Assembly: GCA_964034945.1 (NCBI GenBank)
Contig: OZ035962.1
Location: 35,801,943 to 35,865,942 of the forward strand
Length of the DNA stretch: 64,000 bases
From: Chrysopilus asiliformis
Lineage: Eukaryota > Arthropoda > Insecta > Diptera > Rhagionidae
Reading direction: 5' to 3'
Shown: positions 33,878 through 45,212 of the stretch, piece by piece
How the letters are laid out: every line of letters begins with the position of its first letter
Numbering within the stretch: the stretch's first letter is position 1
Translations under genes and position numbers: made by a program
Notes under the pieces: generated by a model
The model's input: only the letters and a program-made list of their open reading frames with translations
Told to the model about the DNA's origin: nothing
The model's database searches: none

Positions 33878-34675
33878 ATGTATAAAAGAGTTTTGAAAAA
33901 TTCTAAAAAAAACAATTTTTTTTTTACCGTGTAACATACAGGGGAGTATTTGACCCCAAAACCGTACCATAATTGGAAAATCTGAAGTAAAGTTTTAATA
34001 ATTATGCTGCATGTTTTTATGTAGCTAAATAACAGGTGCATTAAATAACATCCACTTTTAAACGGTTGCATCCCACTTTCAGTTGAACAACGCAGTTGTG
34101 AACTGCACTCGTGCGTTACCTTTCCAGCGTGTATTAACGCGTAGTTTCGCTTTCTTCTTAGAGAACGTTTTGATATTTGTGTTAAAAAATTTACAATCGA
34201 CAATGTAGCAAAACATACGCATTTCATGATATGGTTTTTATTCTTAGTCTATTGGGGCTGTGTTTTTCCCTGCCCATTAAAGTCAGGAAAATTTACCTGT
34301 TTTTTGAGCGATTTTTTCGTCAAGAAAATTGCTATTTTACATCCTACCTCCACTAACATGGGCTCATTTTGTTTGGAATAGATGTAATCGCCATTTTCAG
34401 CGAATAGATTTTTGGAGACCTAAGCCACAATCTGTCCCATGATTATACCTTACGCAGCGCGCTGAAGACAATGCGGTACGGTGACAGCCGCAGTCATTGC
34501 CTAAACACCAATTACGCGCAGTGATTTTGAAGAGTATTAATTTTTCGGTTTTATTTTCCGCCTCGAATACGTTTTCAAGCTTATGTTCCATCTTTCCGCT
34601 TGATAAAAATATTTGCTACAACACTGTGACAACTGTATGGAGATGGCAGACATAATGTACCGAGCTTTCCGAATA
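33878..34675. other. Unique sequence, no gene recognised
   Basis: The 117-codon minus-strand ORF at 33874-34227 overlaps the end of the piggyBac-like shell and shows no domain. Composition is non-coding. Confidence 0.4.
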
Positions 34676-34932
34676 CAGGTATCTCTCGAAGTACGCGGTA
34701 CTTGAGTTATGCGAATTTCGAGTTACGCAGAAAAAAATTGCGGCAGTGCTCGAGTTACGCGGTATTGTTTTGGAGCAATTTTTATTTGAAAAGAAAATAT
34801 TGTAATTATAAATGAATGTTTTTATATAAAAAAGATAATAGGTATGTATTGTTTTGCAGTAATCCTGAATCTCCACTTACGCAGTTTCGACTTACGCGGA
34901 ACCAATTAACCGCGTAACTCGAGGGATACCCG
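34676..34932. mobile_element. pogo/Tigger-like MITE
   Basis: About 257 bp. The left end is CAGGTATCTCTCGAAGTACG and the right end read inwards is CGGGTATCCCTCGAGTTACG. TA precedes the left end; the right flank is mutated. Several further gagttacgcgg words occur inside. Ends of the CAGGTATCCCTCGAGTTACGC type are typical of small pogo-group elements. Confidence 0.65.
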
Positions 34933-34992
34933 CAAACATGTAGAATGGTTCCGATTTGGCAATTTGAGTGCTTGAAACCCATTAAAATTAGT

Positions 34993-35479
34993 GAGGGTAT
35001 TCACAATCCTCTTTTAATTTTCGGTATTCGGTATTTTCGGTAATATTAAAAGACTGAAAATATTCTGCTGTGAACATCCCACAGATTTGAGAACAGCGCT
35101 TTTATTGGATACGTGACCAAATCATGAACTGCGAATTTGATTGTAAAATATGTCACATACCTTTAAATCCATGTTTAATGTATTCTTTTGAATTTCTATT
35201 GTGGCAACGGCTATCAAAATTGAAAAAAATTGCACTCCGATGAGATAACCAGCGAAAAAATTTGACAACTAAAAACATTACTAGCGCCACCCGCGGTTGA
35301 TTCTTGATACCGAATACCCGGCCCGAAAAACACGACTCAAGGCATGTATACAATTACCGAATCCGGTAATTCATTTTTACATGAACCAAGTTACCATATC
35401 GGTAAAAATCTGTCGAATTTGACTGAATTACCGAGCGGTAAATTTACCCGCAATTTAAAAGACGACTGTGAATACCCTG
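34993..35479. mobile_element. MITE with CAGGGTATTCACA ends
   Basis: 487 bp. The inverted ends GAGGGTATTCACAATCCTC / CAGGGTATTCACAGTCGTC are flanked by AGT on both sides. Both subterminal zones are rich in ttcggtaat/ attaccgaa words. The superfamily is unresolved, because a 3-bp AGT repeat may be chance. Confidence 0.6.
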
Positions 35480-35913
35480 AGTATTTCAGGATTTACTGAG
35501 GTAGATTTAAGTAGAAATAAGCAAGTAGTAACGAGGTAAGTAATAATATACATTGATGCCAGCTCCCATATTGGGTTTAAAGCATTTAAAAAACTCAAAT
35601 TGCCACTTTAATGCCATTTTACATGCTTGCCAACGAGATGCGCGCCTGTACTAAAATATCATAATTCACCACTTGTGATGCCTCTGTTAATGTCACCGCG
35701 TCTGAAAGTAGAAACTAGACCTACTTTTCACGGCGTGGTGCTCTACTACGGTTGATCAGCCCGCAATTAGACACATACTCATATAAACCTGTAGCTTCTA
35801 CTACCAGGTGTCACCGGGCTGCGCCCCGCCGCGTAGTGCGGAATTGTGGGACAGGCGTAAAAGTTGAAGTTATTGTGAGATTTACCAACATCTTTTAAAT
35901 TTTCCAAAATATA
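35480..35913. other. Unique sequence, no gene recognised
   Basis: About 430 bp, locally less AT-rich around 35700-35840. The ORF at 35779-35961 runs into the following palindrome and is not supported. Confidence 0.4.
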
Positions 35914-36042
35914 AGGCCCTATTCCAGGATCCGATACGAATGATTCGGATCGTAAACTCAATGTTGTTGTTGGTATAAAACACTAACAACAACATTGAGT
36001 TTACGATCCGAATCATTCGTATCGGATCCTGGAATAGGGCCT
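35914..36042. mobile_element. Perfect 58-bp-arm palindromic MITE
   Basis: The arms 35914-35971 and 35985-36042 are perfect complements, starting AGGCCCTATTCCAGGATCC, around a 13-nt loop. ATA flanks both sides, but in AT-rich DNA this is weak. The absence of any mismatch suggests a recent origin. Confidence 0.75.
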
Positions 36043-36344
36043 ATATAAAAATTATTTTCTTTACGCTAGGTATTTAGAGAATTTAATCCTCTTTCCAAAT
36101 GAGCTTAATCGTATGAGCAATTTAGAAAAAAATAAGCCAAAACGTCCCACAGAGAATTATATCAAAACCTGTCCAAAATTATTTTAGTGATTATCTAAAC
36201 CGGCATATTAAGTTACTTTTTGGTGTTAATAATGAAAACCCTTTAAAAAAATCATCGGGCTTTTAAAATCTGATTGTATTTTTTTCCTCAAATTATAAAT
36301 TGCAACAGTGTTACATTGTGATTATTTGGTTTCATAACAAAAGT

Positions 36345-36572
36345 AGTTTTATATAAATAAAAAAATATATTTTGTGTCAATAACCAAACACAAACAGCCT
36401 GTTCCACCACAGTTGGATAAGTTTTATATAGTGGCAGTAACCTATCAGCAATCTTGTGCCGAAGACATAAGACATTGTGGCAGATATTTATTTACTATGG
36501 ATAAAACTTAGCAGTGGTGGTACAGGCTCTTAGTGTTTTGTCACAAAATGACTTTTTATTACTGTAAAACCC
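36345..36572. repeat. Inverted-repeat element (AGCCTGTWCCACCAC arms)
   Basis: The inner arms AGCCTGTTCCACCAC...ataagttttata and tataaaactta...GTGGTGGTACAGGCT match well. Outside these, aaacac and ttttgtg words extend the match at lower identity to about 36345 and 36572. No clear target duplication is present. Confidence 0.6.
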
Positions 36573-36681
36573 TATCTTTTATTATATTTTATTATTTTGC
36601 AATTTAATTTGTGGCAAAAAAAAATCGATTTTTAAAATTTAAAAAAAAAAATCGGTAAAAAAACCAGATGATTATTTAAAG

Positions 36682-38286
36682 CAGCGGTGTCCTACCTTTT
36701 ATCTTTCCTGGGCCACATTGGGAGAAGACGAGTTATACAGGGTGGTCCGGATTAGGATGTCAATCCATTAACCCTTCATTCTTTGCACAATTTCATGAAA
36801 AAAAGTCCACTATACATGTGTTCGGAAATGTACCGTTATCGAACGCCAGCCATTTTAAATTTTCCCGTCGGAATTTTTCCGCACATCACTAACGAGGCTC
36901 TCACTGCCACAAATATTAACGGATTTCTATGATTTCTATGTCGTTAGATAGATAATAAAATACTGTTTTTGGATCAATTAAAAGTTTTGTGAAATACTGC
37001 AGATTTTCCTAAATAAATGGTTTCAAACAAGATTTTTTTTTGTTTTCAATCCAAAAAATTTGAGAAAGTTGCGTTTTTCTCAAATACTTGCCCTATACTT
37101 TTTTTTATTTTTTATTTTTGTATTATTCCTCTGTCAATTCCCCACAAAACGCATATTTAATTTTCATTATACGATTTCTAGTTCCATAGATATAACCAAA
37201 ACACTACTCCATGTTTCCACTGAAATCAAAATCAGATATTTTTCTTAATGGAATAGGCACTTCCCCGCACTTTTGGACATCGTTTGAAAAAAATACATAA
37301 AACAAAACAAAAAACATAAAACAAAAAAACATAAACATAAAACAAAAAAATACATAAAAATACATAAAATTTCAAGATCCATGCACTATCGAATGTAGTA
37401 ACGGTTGTATTCTTGTACTGTTTTGGAAAAACAAACTATTTCCAATCAAATGGAGGTCACTTCGAAAATCTTTTGTAGTAATTGTTAAATAAAAACGTGT
37501 TGTTTTGTTTTATGTATTTTTTTCAAACGATGTCCAAAAGTGCGGGGAAGTGCCTATTCCATTAAGAAAAATATCTGATTTTGATTTCAGTGGAAACATG
37601 GAGTAGTGTTTTGGTTATATCTATGGAACTAGAAATCGTATAATGAAAATTAAATATGCGTTTTGTGGGGAATTGACAGAGGAATAATACAAAAATAAAA
37701 AATAAAAAAAAGTATAGGGCAAGTATTTGAGAAAAACGCAACTTTCTCAAATTTTTTGGATTGAAAACAAAAAAAAATCTTGTTTGAAGCCATTTATTTA
37801 GGAAAATCTGCAGTATTTCACAAAACTTTTAATTGATCCAAAAACAGTATTTTATTATCTATCTAACGACATAGAAATCATAGAAATCCGTTAATATTTG
37901 TGGCAGTGAGAGCCTCGTTAGTGATGTGCGGAAAAATTCCGACGGGAAAATTTAAAATGGCTGCCGTTCGATAACGGTACATTTCCAAACACATGTATAG
38001 TGGACTTTTTTTCATGAAATTGTGCAAAGAATGAAGGGTTAATGGATTGACATCCTAATCCGGACCACCCTGTATTGGGCCACAAATAAAATAGACTAAC
38101 CCTAAAGATAGCTAATTAGTAAAAAACGTGGAATATATATGTACAATGTACATACTTAGTTAACAATTTTAAGTAATTTAAACTACATTAATTCATAAAG
38201 TTTGTAAATATATCAGTTTTTGTGGGCCACATTCAAACACGTCCTGGGCCGCATGCGGCTCACGGGCCACGGGTTGGACAAGCCTG
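36682..38286. mobile_element. hAT MITE (8-bp TSD ATTTAAAG) split by a mariner-type element
   Basis: The ends CAGCGGTGTCC / CAGGCTTGTCC are flanked by a perfect 8-bp ATTTAAAG at 36674-36681 and 38287-38294. The element's own part is only about 270 bp. It carries tcctgggccac and gggccgcatgcggctcacgg words common in hAT MITEs. The remainder is the palindrome at 36738-38072. Confidence 0.85.
36738..38072. mobile_element. Mariner-type palindromic element (TA TSD), arms about 570 bp
   Basis: 1335 bp. The ends CAGGGTGGTCCGGATTAGG are flanked by TA at 36736-36737 and 38073-38074. The two arms are nearly identical and meet around 37405 at an A-rich core (37288-37372). The same 62-codon ORF reads outward-to-centre in both arms (37060-37248 and 37562-37750). 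It is a hydrophobic chance ORF, not a known protein. Ends and duplication place it in the Tc1/mariner superfamily. Confidence 0.85.
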
Positions 38287-38294
38287 ATTTAAAG

Positions 38295-39886
38295 GTTTTT
38301 CATTAACAGCAAAATTTAACTTACTATCATCAGATTAGGTTCGAAAAATGAATAAAATATTTATGACCGGATTTTGATACTGGACTGTGCACTGTTTTGA
38401 AAAACAAAACCATCAAAACATATTCGTTTGTTTAAAAGAGGAATGCATGGGGGCTGCAAATTAATATGTTTTTATTTTCAAGTGCAAAATGTCATTCGAG
38501 TTGATTTTGCGTGATGTAGACTGTAAAAGGCTTCTTATGGAAATCCAAGAAACTGTATGCGCACGATCAAAATAAAATAGAGATCGTTTTGCAAAAGTAA
38601 TGAATTAATATAACATACTTAATATCTGATTCATTCAAAGCTTTGACAAATATGAAGCCAAATATTATTTTTTTTATTTTTTTATATTATTGTATGGAAT
38701 GCGCGCATGTACATCGATAATTTCAAAAGCCGCAAAATGACGCGTTGGACAATCTCCCAACAATACATGCTTCTTCACGACCAAATATTACTTCTGTTGG
38801 TGGCTCTTGGTTCTGCAAAATCAGTTAAAACAACTTCAACAATTACCGATGTCACAATTTAGCATTCCGAACGCGCTCCGGTAAGTCACAAAAGTCTCAG
38901 CAACAAATCGTAAGACATTCAAGCATTTAAAACGATTCAAAATAAAATATCGAATGTAAGATAAAGTAAAGAAACATCAGACAACGAAAATAAGCGAAAC
39001 ATGATGTTATTTCGATATGTTGCCTGTTTTGTATTTTAAAGGTTTCAGCAGTACGTTTGTTTTTTTTTATATATAAACTGATGTGCTTCTTGACTGATTA
39101 GAAATTCAACACGAAAATAGAGGCCATCACCAGAGACATAAATTTATGGCCAGTGCAAAGATTGCTATGTTCACGAATTACCAATTTTTATTTTTCTCGA
39201 CTTTACCCATTGATACATAGAAATACCTACTATTTTTTTATTTAAAAAATCCTTTTGAAACGGGCCTGTCAATCAATTCAGAACCAAAGGTGGAGTTTTG
39301 GTGCTTTGGCGCTTTTGTGCTTTTTAGAGCAATTTTCTACTTATTTTATCATTTTTGTCTTCATGTATTAAACGACCTTTCTATACTCTTTCAAATTATC
39401 TGACGAAAAAAGTGTCATTTTAAGAAAGCTACCTGTCTTCGACAATATCTTTTTGGTGTCTTTATTGTCAAATTACAACACAACGTTCTCAGAATAGTAA
39501 TAAAATAACGTACTGGCGTTATCGTCTTGAATATTTAATTCATTGGATGATTTGTCATTTTAAACGTCGGGAAAAAAGGTAAGATACGGTCTCAAGTAAT
39601 ATTTAAAATGGATTGTCTTTTTAATTTTCAATTTTCAATTAATTTTCAGAAACAATACAAATTTAATTATTACAAATGCTAAAATTTGAACACTTATTTA
39701 CCTCTAATCATAAATACTGATACGAGTACAAGGAAAACTTGATGCTAAATGAGAACGCATTGATATTTTTCAAAAGATAAAATCTCTTCGTTGGGCCACT
39801 CAATAGACGCAAATCATAGAACACATAATTCGAAAAGGCCGTCATTTGATTTAACATCAGCCCTCTAAATCAGGTATCATCAGCTA
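38295..39886. other. Unique AT-rich sequence, no gene recognised
   Basis: About 1.6 kb with no ORF over 60 codons. Nothing was recognised. Confidence 0.5.
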
Positions 39887-40158
39887 CACTCAGAAAAATG
39901 TCCAGGTCAACTTTTTGTCAGGTTAACTCTGACCTTACAGAGGTTTCTGTAAGCCGGCTAGCGGTCAGAGTTAACCTATCTAAGGTCAACTCGTGCAGCT
40001 CCCAATGCCCTACTTCACCTGCTGGTGGCTTAATTTCAGAATTTCTCCGACCACAGTTCAACTCAGTTTTACTTGCCCACATGCAGGCGAACGCGCGCCT
40101 GCCCGAGGCCAATTACGCCGTATGTAGGTCGTCGAGTTAGCCTCCATTTTTCTGAGTG
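39887..40158. mobile_element. MITE with CACTCAGAAAAAT ends (TA TSD)
   Basis: 272 bp. The perfect inverted ends CACTCAGAAAAAT are flanked by TA on both sides. The interior is GC-rich for this region. It includes a strong hairpin GGTTAACTCTGACC...GGTCAGAGTTAACC at 39922-39977. The overlapping ORFs on both strands are chance. The ends resemble those of the 49976 MITE (CACTSTAGAAAAT). Confidence 0.8.
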
Positions 40159-40567
40159 TAGTGGCTCGGCTGGCTCATCACACAGATTGGCTTTAACAGC
40201 GTAGCTCTATAATCGACCATTTATTGTATGCTGTAATGCTTGTGTGTTGCGGTTTCAACCGTGCTTTGGAGTTGGAATCGGTGCTGTATTTTAATGTGTA
40301 GTGGTTACAAATTTTGATTGTAAAGGGAGCGACAGTTAATTTGATGACCCCTGCTCTAAATATTAAGTTAACAGAACTCCAAAATATACGCCCGATTGGA
40401 AGATTCTTCAAGGATTCAGTGTTGGCGCGTTTTTTTAGCACACCATAACTCGAGTTCTAGATTCCGGAGGACCAATCTTCGCTTCTGATGAATTTAATTT
40501 TCAAGCTATGTATTTTGGTGTTCCTTTGGCTTTTTAAACCAGAGATAAATCCTGTGGAAACTTCCAA
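40159..40567. other. Unique sequence, no gene recognised
   Basis: An 82-codon minus-strand ORF (40193-40441) shows no domain. Confidence 0.4.
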
Positions 40568-40742
40568 GGGACGCAAACGTCAGGCAAAGTTGATCAAGAA
40601 ACTATTTTTAAGTGAAGCATTTAAACGAAAACTTATTCAAAAAAAAATCGTTTAAATGTTTGACTATTTTCTCGTTTTATTTTTATTTAAATACTTCGCT
40701 TAAAAATAGTTTCTTGAGCAACTTTGCCAGACGTTTGCGCCC
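40568..40742. mobile_element. Short palindromic MITE
   Basis: 175 bp with arms of about 50 bp: GGGACGCAAACGTCAGGC...aaactatttttaag and cttaaaaatagttt...gacgtttgcgccc. The target duplication is unclear. Confidence 0.7.
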
Positions 40743-41507
40743 ATTTTTCACAAAAAAGCCTCGAAATCTATTTGCATGACTCCATCTCTCCAAAAGTCCG
40801 CCCGTTGTTAAGCCGTTGAACTATAGACCCGTTGGCCTGTAGAGAGCATATTTGGCGAAAATACACCTAAATATTGAGTCCTTGAAGAAGGATTTCACCC
40901 AAAACATTGGACAACATTCCAATAGATCGAGTGCGTATTTTGCTGCCCTGTTGACTCCATCGTTAGAAGCCTGGGCACCGATCATGTATTGCGACGCGGC
41001 TACGTCTTTCATTCGACTTGAAGAAATCGACGCGACTCAATATTACAATCCTATATCTCGACGCAATGTGTGTCGAAAGAAATAATGTAGAGGACATTGG
41101 GTTTGATTATCAAAGTAGTTCATTTTGTGTATGGCATAAAGCACTCATTCCATTATTTGATCTTGATTGTCAACATGTCTGACATTGCTGGGGCAAAATG
41201 TTCACGAACTGTCAAAATGATAGTGCAATCGAAATTTATATCCTCGGTTTGGATAATTCGAATCAAGAAAAAACTATCAATTTACGCCTAATTAGAAGGA
41301 CACTGAAATCACTGAAAGCATTTAAATCAGCGGTGAAAGTTTCCCATAAATTCCTTTTCTTGATTTTCCCCATCGCATTTTTTCGAGTGAACTTGTGGCA
41401 AGTGACGGATTTTCGCCCATAAATTTGACAAGAGCCGCCAACTGATGCTTGTTTGTCTGTTTCCTATAATTTAGTTGTCATAATAAAATATCTATAATGT
41501 ATATTTA
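40743..41507. other. Unique sequence, possible degraded coding segment
   Basis: 40852-41085 (plus) is open for 77 codons (MAKIHLNIESLKKDF...). It is less AT-rich than its surroundings (40900-41060), and the minus strand is open as well. No domain was recognised. It could be a relic of an unknown element or gene. Confidence 0.25.
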
Positions 41508-41614
41508 CAGCCGTATTCTGGCGTTGTGATACTTAAGTCACAAGTCACAAGTCCATAGAATTTAAGGCTCTTGTGACCGAGTTGTGACTTGTGACCGTAG
41601 CTAGAATAAGGCTG
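41508..41614. mobile_element. 107-bp MITE with TTA duplication
   Basis: The ends CAGCCGTATTCTGGC / CAGCCTTATTCTAGC are flanked by TTA at 41505-41507 and 41615-41617, as in PIF/Harbinger-type MITEs. The interior repeats acaagtcacaag and cttgtgac words, so most of the element can fold. Confidence 0.75.
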
Positions 41615-42114
41615 TTAATTTGGTATTATTTACTTTGGTTTTGGCATTGTTTTAAACCATTTCTTACGAAATTAATTGCAACGAAGTAAACGCCAAAGTC
41701 TTTATCGACGCTTGTCAATGCGTCGTAAGGTTTATGTCGAAGTTTGTGCGACGCGTCGAGCTACATGATCGACTTTTGTGTTGTGAGACGCGTTTATGCA
41801 GACGCGTCGCAATACAAGATTGGTGCCCAGGTCCAATCCTATCCGAATCTGATCGGATCCGATCCGAATGAAGCCTATCGGTTTCGGTGTTGACCCGCAG
41901 TGTTATCCAGAACAATTTTAACACCGTAGCGCCGAGTTTTTTTGACATTTCGGTTTTAAGGAGCTAAATATTCATTTTAACACCGTGATGACTTTAATTT
42001 TGAATTAACTCCGAAAAAGAGTCAAAAATTCACTAAAAACTGCTTTTAGAAATTATTTTCATTGTAAAATGTGTTTACGTTTAGAAGAAGTGTGTAAAAA
42101 CTTTTTGCCTTTAT
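41615..42114. other. Unique sequence with repeated GACGCGTC words
   Basis: 41740-41830 contains several gacgcgtcg copies. 41840-41870 holds a palindromic atcggatccgatccgaat patch. No gene was recognised. Confidence 0.4.
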
Positions 42115-42260
42115 AAATTTTTCGCTGATGCTGTCTTCGCGAAAACTGGGAAAACCTGGTTCGTTTGTATGGGGGGAGGGTAATAGTCCGAGTTTGCCGA
42201 TTCAAAAACTTCTTGCCAGTCTTGCCATTTACGAGAAACCCTCCGCTCTCTATAAACATG
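42115..42260 (-). mobile_element. Family C DINE-like fragment
   Basis: It contains cgcgaaaactggg, ttcgtttgtatggggggagg and ccgattcaaaaacttcttgcc, followed by catttacgagaaaccctccg. This is the same order as the 58150 and 51880 fragments. The 144-codon ORF starting inside it is not accepted as a gene. Confidence 0.45.
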
Positions 42261-42469
42261 CTAACCCGCTTCGGCTTCGGATCTGACTTTTCCAAGTGTG
42301 AATCAGTGGACGAAAACTTTCCAAATTCCTTCAGAAATGTAGAAAACAGCGGGTTAGTATGGGATCGGATTGGTGCAACAGATAGATATATGCAAGAAAA
42401 GTTTTTAACAATAAAATTTCGAAATTTTTACACAAAAAAATTTTACACAAATTTCAAATTAAGCAATAA

Positions 42470-42520
42470 TGGAGTCCATTTTATATATGGTAAGCGGAAT
42501 CCAATTGGAATTGAAAAGTT
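42470..42520 (+). repeat. Coding-like repeat, copy 1 (HFIYGKRNPIGIE)
   Basis: tatatggtaagcggaatccaa and the following bases recur at 44271-44312 with the same reading frame (HFIHGKRNPIGIE there). Conservation of frame over 13 residues with only one change hints at an element-encoded protein that I do not recognise. Confidence 0.35.
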
Positions 42521-42599
42521 TTTAACAGTCAATATAAACTTTGAAAATACGAGAAGAAATCAAAACATCTCAAATGCTCGCAAAAGAAAGAAGTTGTGA

Positions 42600-43260
42600 G
42601 GTGAAATTTATTTGCTTTATTTTTGACTCCTCTAATAAGTGGGTTTACCGCCGAAAATGGTCTAATTTGAAATTTGTATGAAATTTTATTAGACACACAA
42701 AGTAACTACAATAAACGCTTGACAACTGAAGCTTTACACATCTACACACAGAACACATACAACAAAAAAACGTGACACTGAAGACATGAACGCGATATAT
42801 TGTGCATTAGTAGAAGATTTTCAAATCAACACACGCAAAAGAAAGAGAAGAGAAATAGACATAACGTAACCTACACCATCGCATTAAAAACTGTTGCTGT
42901 ACTGAACTGTTACCACTGTCAGCTGTTTTACTTTTTCTCGTTTTTCGTTTTTCTTGTTCATTTTTGGTTGTTAATTTAAAGTATTTTATCTATGTTATTT
43001 ATTTATTTATTTTAATATAACATTTAGACAAAGTTTTTACGGCTAAATATTAATAGTTATAACATAGTGAGTGCATTTAAATGATCTTTTAACGTAAGTC
43101 TCTTTTTTATCTTTATAATTGTAAAATTATTGGTGCTTAATAAAACATATTATAAATAGGCCTCTGAAGATGAGCCAAAACAAGGCTCGAAACGTTAGGC
43201 TGGAAAATTAAACACAACTTTTGTTTTATTTCCTAAAATTGGACCGCTAAGCCCGCCAAA
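42600..43260 (+). other. Penelope-type 3' region with hammerhead-like motif
   Basis: AT-rich non-coding sequence ending in a motif typical of Penelope-like 3' ends (43164-43200). It contains a (TTTA)n patch near 42995-43012. No ORF of the element remains next to it. Confidence 0.35.
43090..43197 (+). ncRNA. Hammerhead ribozyme-like motif (candidate)
   Basis: 43164-43192 reads CTGAAGA, one extra T, stem GAGCC / loop AAAACAA / GGCTC, then GAAA. The CGTTA that follows (43193-43197) is complementary to TAACG at 43090-43094. That upstream copy is followed by TA, which would make a cleavage triplet GTA. So core, stem II and stem III can all be drawn. Weak points are the extra base before stem II and a poor stem I across a 65-nt loop. 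Penelope-like elements are known to carry hammerhead motifs. Confidence 0.4.
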
Positions 43261-45212
43261 CTAAGACAAATTATTTAAAAATTTTATTGTTTCAAAATTT
43301 ATTTTAAATTTTCTTCGATTTTTACCAGTAAAGATAGAAACCCTAAGCACGCGATCTTGATCCGAGTTCGAAAGCCGAGGAGTCGGAGGAGGCCGATGGC
43401 CGACGTGAACAGGGAGGCTGAAGGTCGACCTGTAGTTGGGGAGGAACTGTGAAGCGGTTCGAACGCAGTCTTTAATCAATTCGAAAAAGGATTTTTGCCT
43501 GAATTAGTTTATCTGAACTACTGCCAAGATCAATGACATACTACAACTTAATTTAGAAAGCAATCATTGCAATAAGTTCAATCAACTAGCATCAGGCTAT
43601 AGGCACAGTAAATTGAACATCTGAACCGTAAATAAAATTCAATCTTTAATTGCTTCAAGCGACAAAAATACAGAACATGGCATCCATCTCCCACACAAAA
43701 CGCAACACGAACAAATAAAATTCATGGTTCGCAGATTTTTATTTTTTGCGGTCCGATGACCAGCTTTTTAGCAACATGCGAATATACATGGCACACATGT
43801 TCATTTTCCTCTGAATTTTCCGCTAATCTGCTATGGAGCGTTTTTCTGTCGGTCAATTATTTCAACCAATTGTAAAAATGGTACTCTACATTCGAAATGG
43901 CGGGGTTCCTGTAGACAGTCAATGGAAAACCAACAGAATATTACCAGGAATGAATCGTACCAAAGTATTTCAGATTGATGGCACAGTATTATAAAAAAAA
44001 CTCCAGGTATAAATGACCTGCACCGTCCAAATGATGGGGTTTATTTCGATAAAGCCAAAGCACTAGCAAAAAATGCCACAAATAACGATTACTTTACTCA
44101 AAAAGAATAGAAGCATGAACAGTGAATGTTAATTGGAACAAGACAAGCTAAGGAAAAATTCACCGACGACGACACCAAATTTAATTAAAGATTCACTTCA
44201 CACAATTGACTCACGCAGACACATGCGGTTTTCGGAATTAGCATTGAAAATGTGTTTGGAGGTCAAACTGACCATTTTATACATGGTAAGCGGAATCCAA
44301 TTGGAATTGAACAGCTTAGGTGTGTTTACGCAGAAATAATAATGAATGACAGGGAAGTAAAAACTCTACAATAATCTAAAATCAATTAACGATATCACAA
44401 TGCATAAATTACAAATACTAATAAATCAAATAGAGAATTATTTAAATAATGATTCAAGTTATAAAAAAGTGTTACTTCTAATAAATATCAATATCGCAGA
44501 ATATTAAAATTGTATTATAAACATATCATAAATCTTAGTTTCTTACCATTGCACTGTTGGTATCATAAACGTTTAACATCATGAAAAGGGCATAATCAAA
44601 AAATCGGTTTTCTTGGATAGTTATTGGCGCTTATCTTACCTAAAATGACAAACAAGTGAATAATAGACGCCAGAGGCTGTCTTGTAAGCTAAACTACCAC
44701 CCATTGCTTAATTAATAAAACTTTGAGCAATGCTCAATAATGATGTTGGAGACGATAACGATGTGATTACGCAGAGACTCATTACAAATACAAAGTTTTT
44801 GTTAAGATAAAACTGGTCCAGTTTTCATTGAAGTTGATCTTTCTCAGCATTCTAGGCTAGAAAATCATTCCAACAGCTTTAATGATATCCACGTTAATTC
44901 TAGAATCTCTCGATTACAACTAAAATGAATTCCATTCTCGTCGCTGTGTAAATAACGATCTTATCATACTAATTGTTTCTTGATTGAGAAGATTCATTAG
45001 GAACAGTTGGTAACTAGTATTTCAGTCTTAGTATAGAACTTATTGATGTTACTTGAAAAACTGCATTACAATTGTATAATTTTTCGTCTAATAGTCAATA
45101 TCGATCAACATCAATTTTTTCTACTTTCTTGGGATATAATCTTCAAAACTATTCTCACAAACTGGCACCAATGAATATCAAATTTTCAAATAATTCAAGA
45201 TTTAATGCTTAT
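43261..45212. other. Unique sequence; one unidentified coding-like segment
   Basis: 43380-43460 is GC-rich for the region and open on the minus strand, without a known domain. 44210-44374 (plus) is open for over 50 codons. It reads FGISIENVFGGQTDHFIHG, KRNPIGIEQLRC and VYAEIIMNDREVKTLQ before TAA, and contains the segment shared with 42470. Other parts show nothing. Confidence 0.3.

Noticed and set aside
37060..37750. Identical 62-codon hydrophobic ORFs in both arms of the mariner-type palindrome
   Set aside because: AT-rich, Phe-rich chance ORF duplicated by the inverted arms. No transposase motif.
42165..42599. Longest ORF of the window (144 codons)
   Set aside because: It starts inside a family C DINE-like fragment and runs through AT-rich sequence. 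Only the short block shared with 44 kb looks coding-like.
43450..43470. tRNA B-box-like ggttcgaacgc
   Set aside because: No A box at a suitable distance and no cloverleaf could be drawn.
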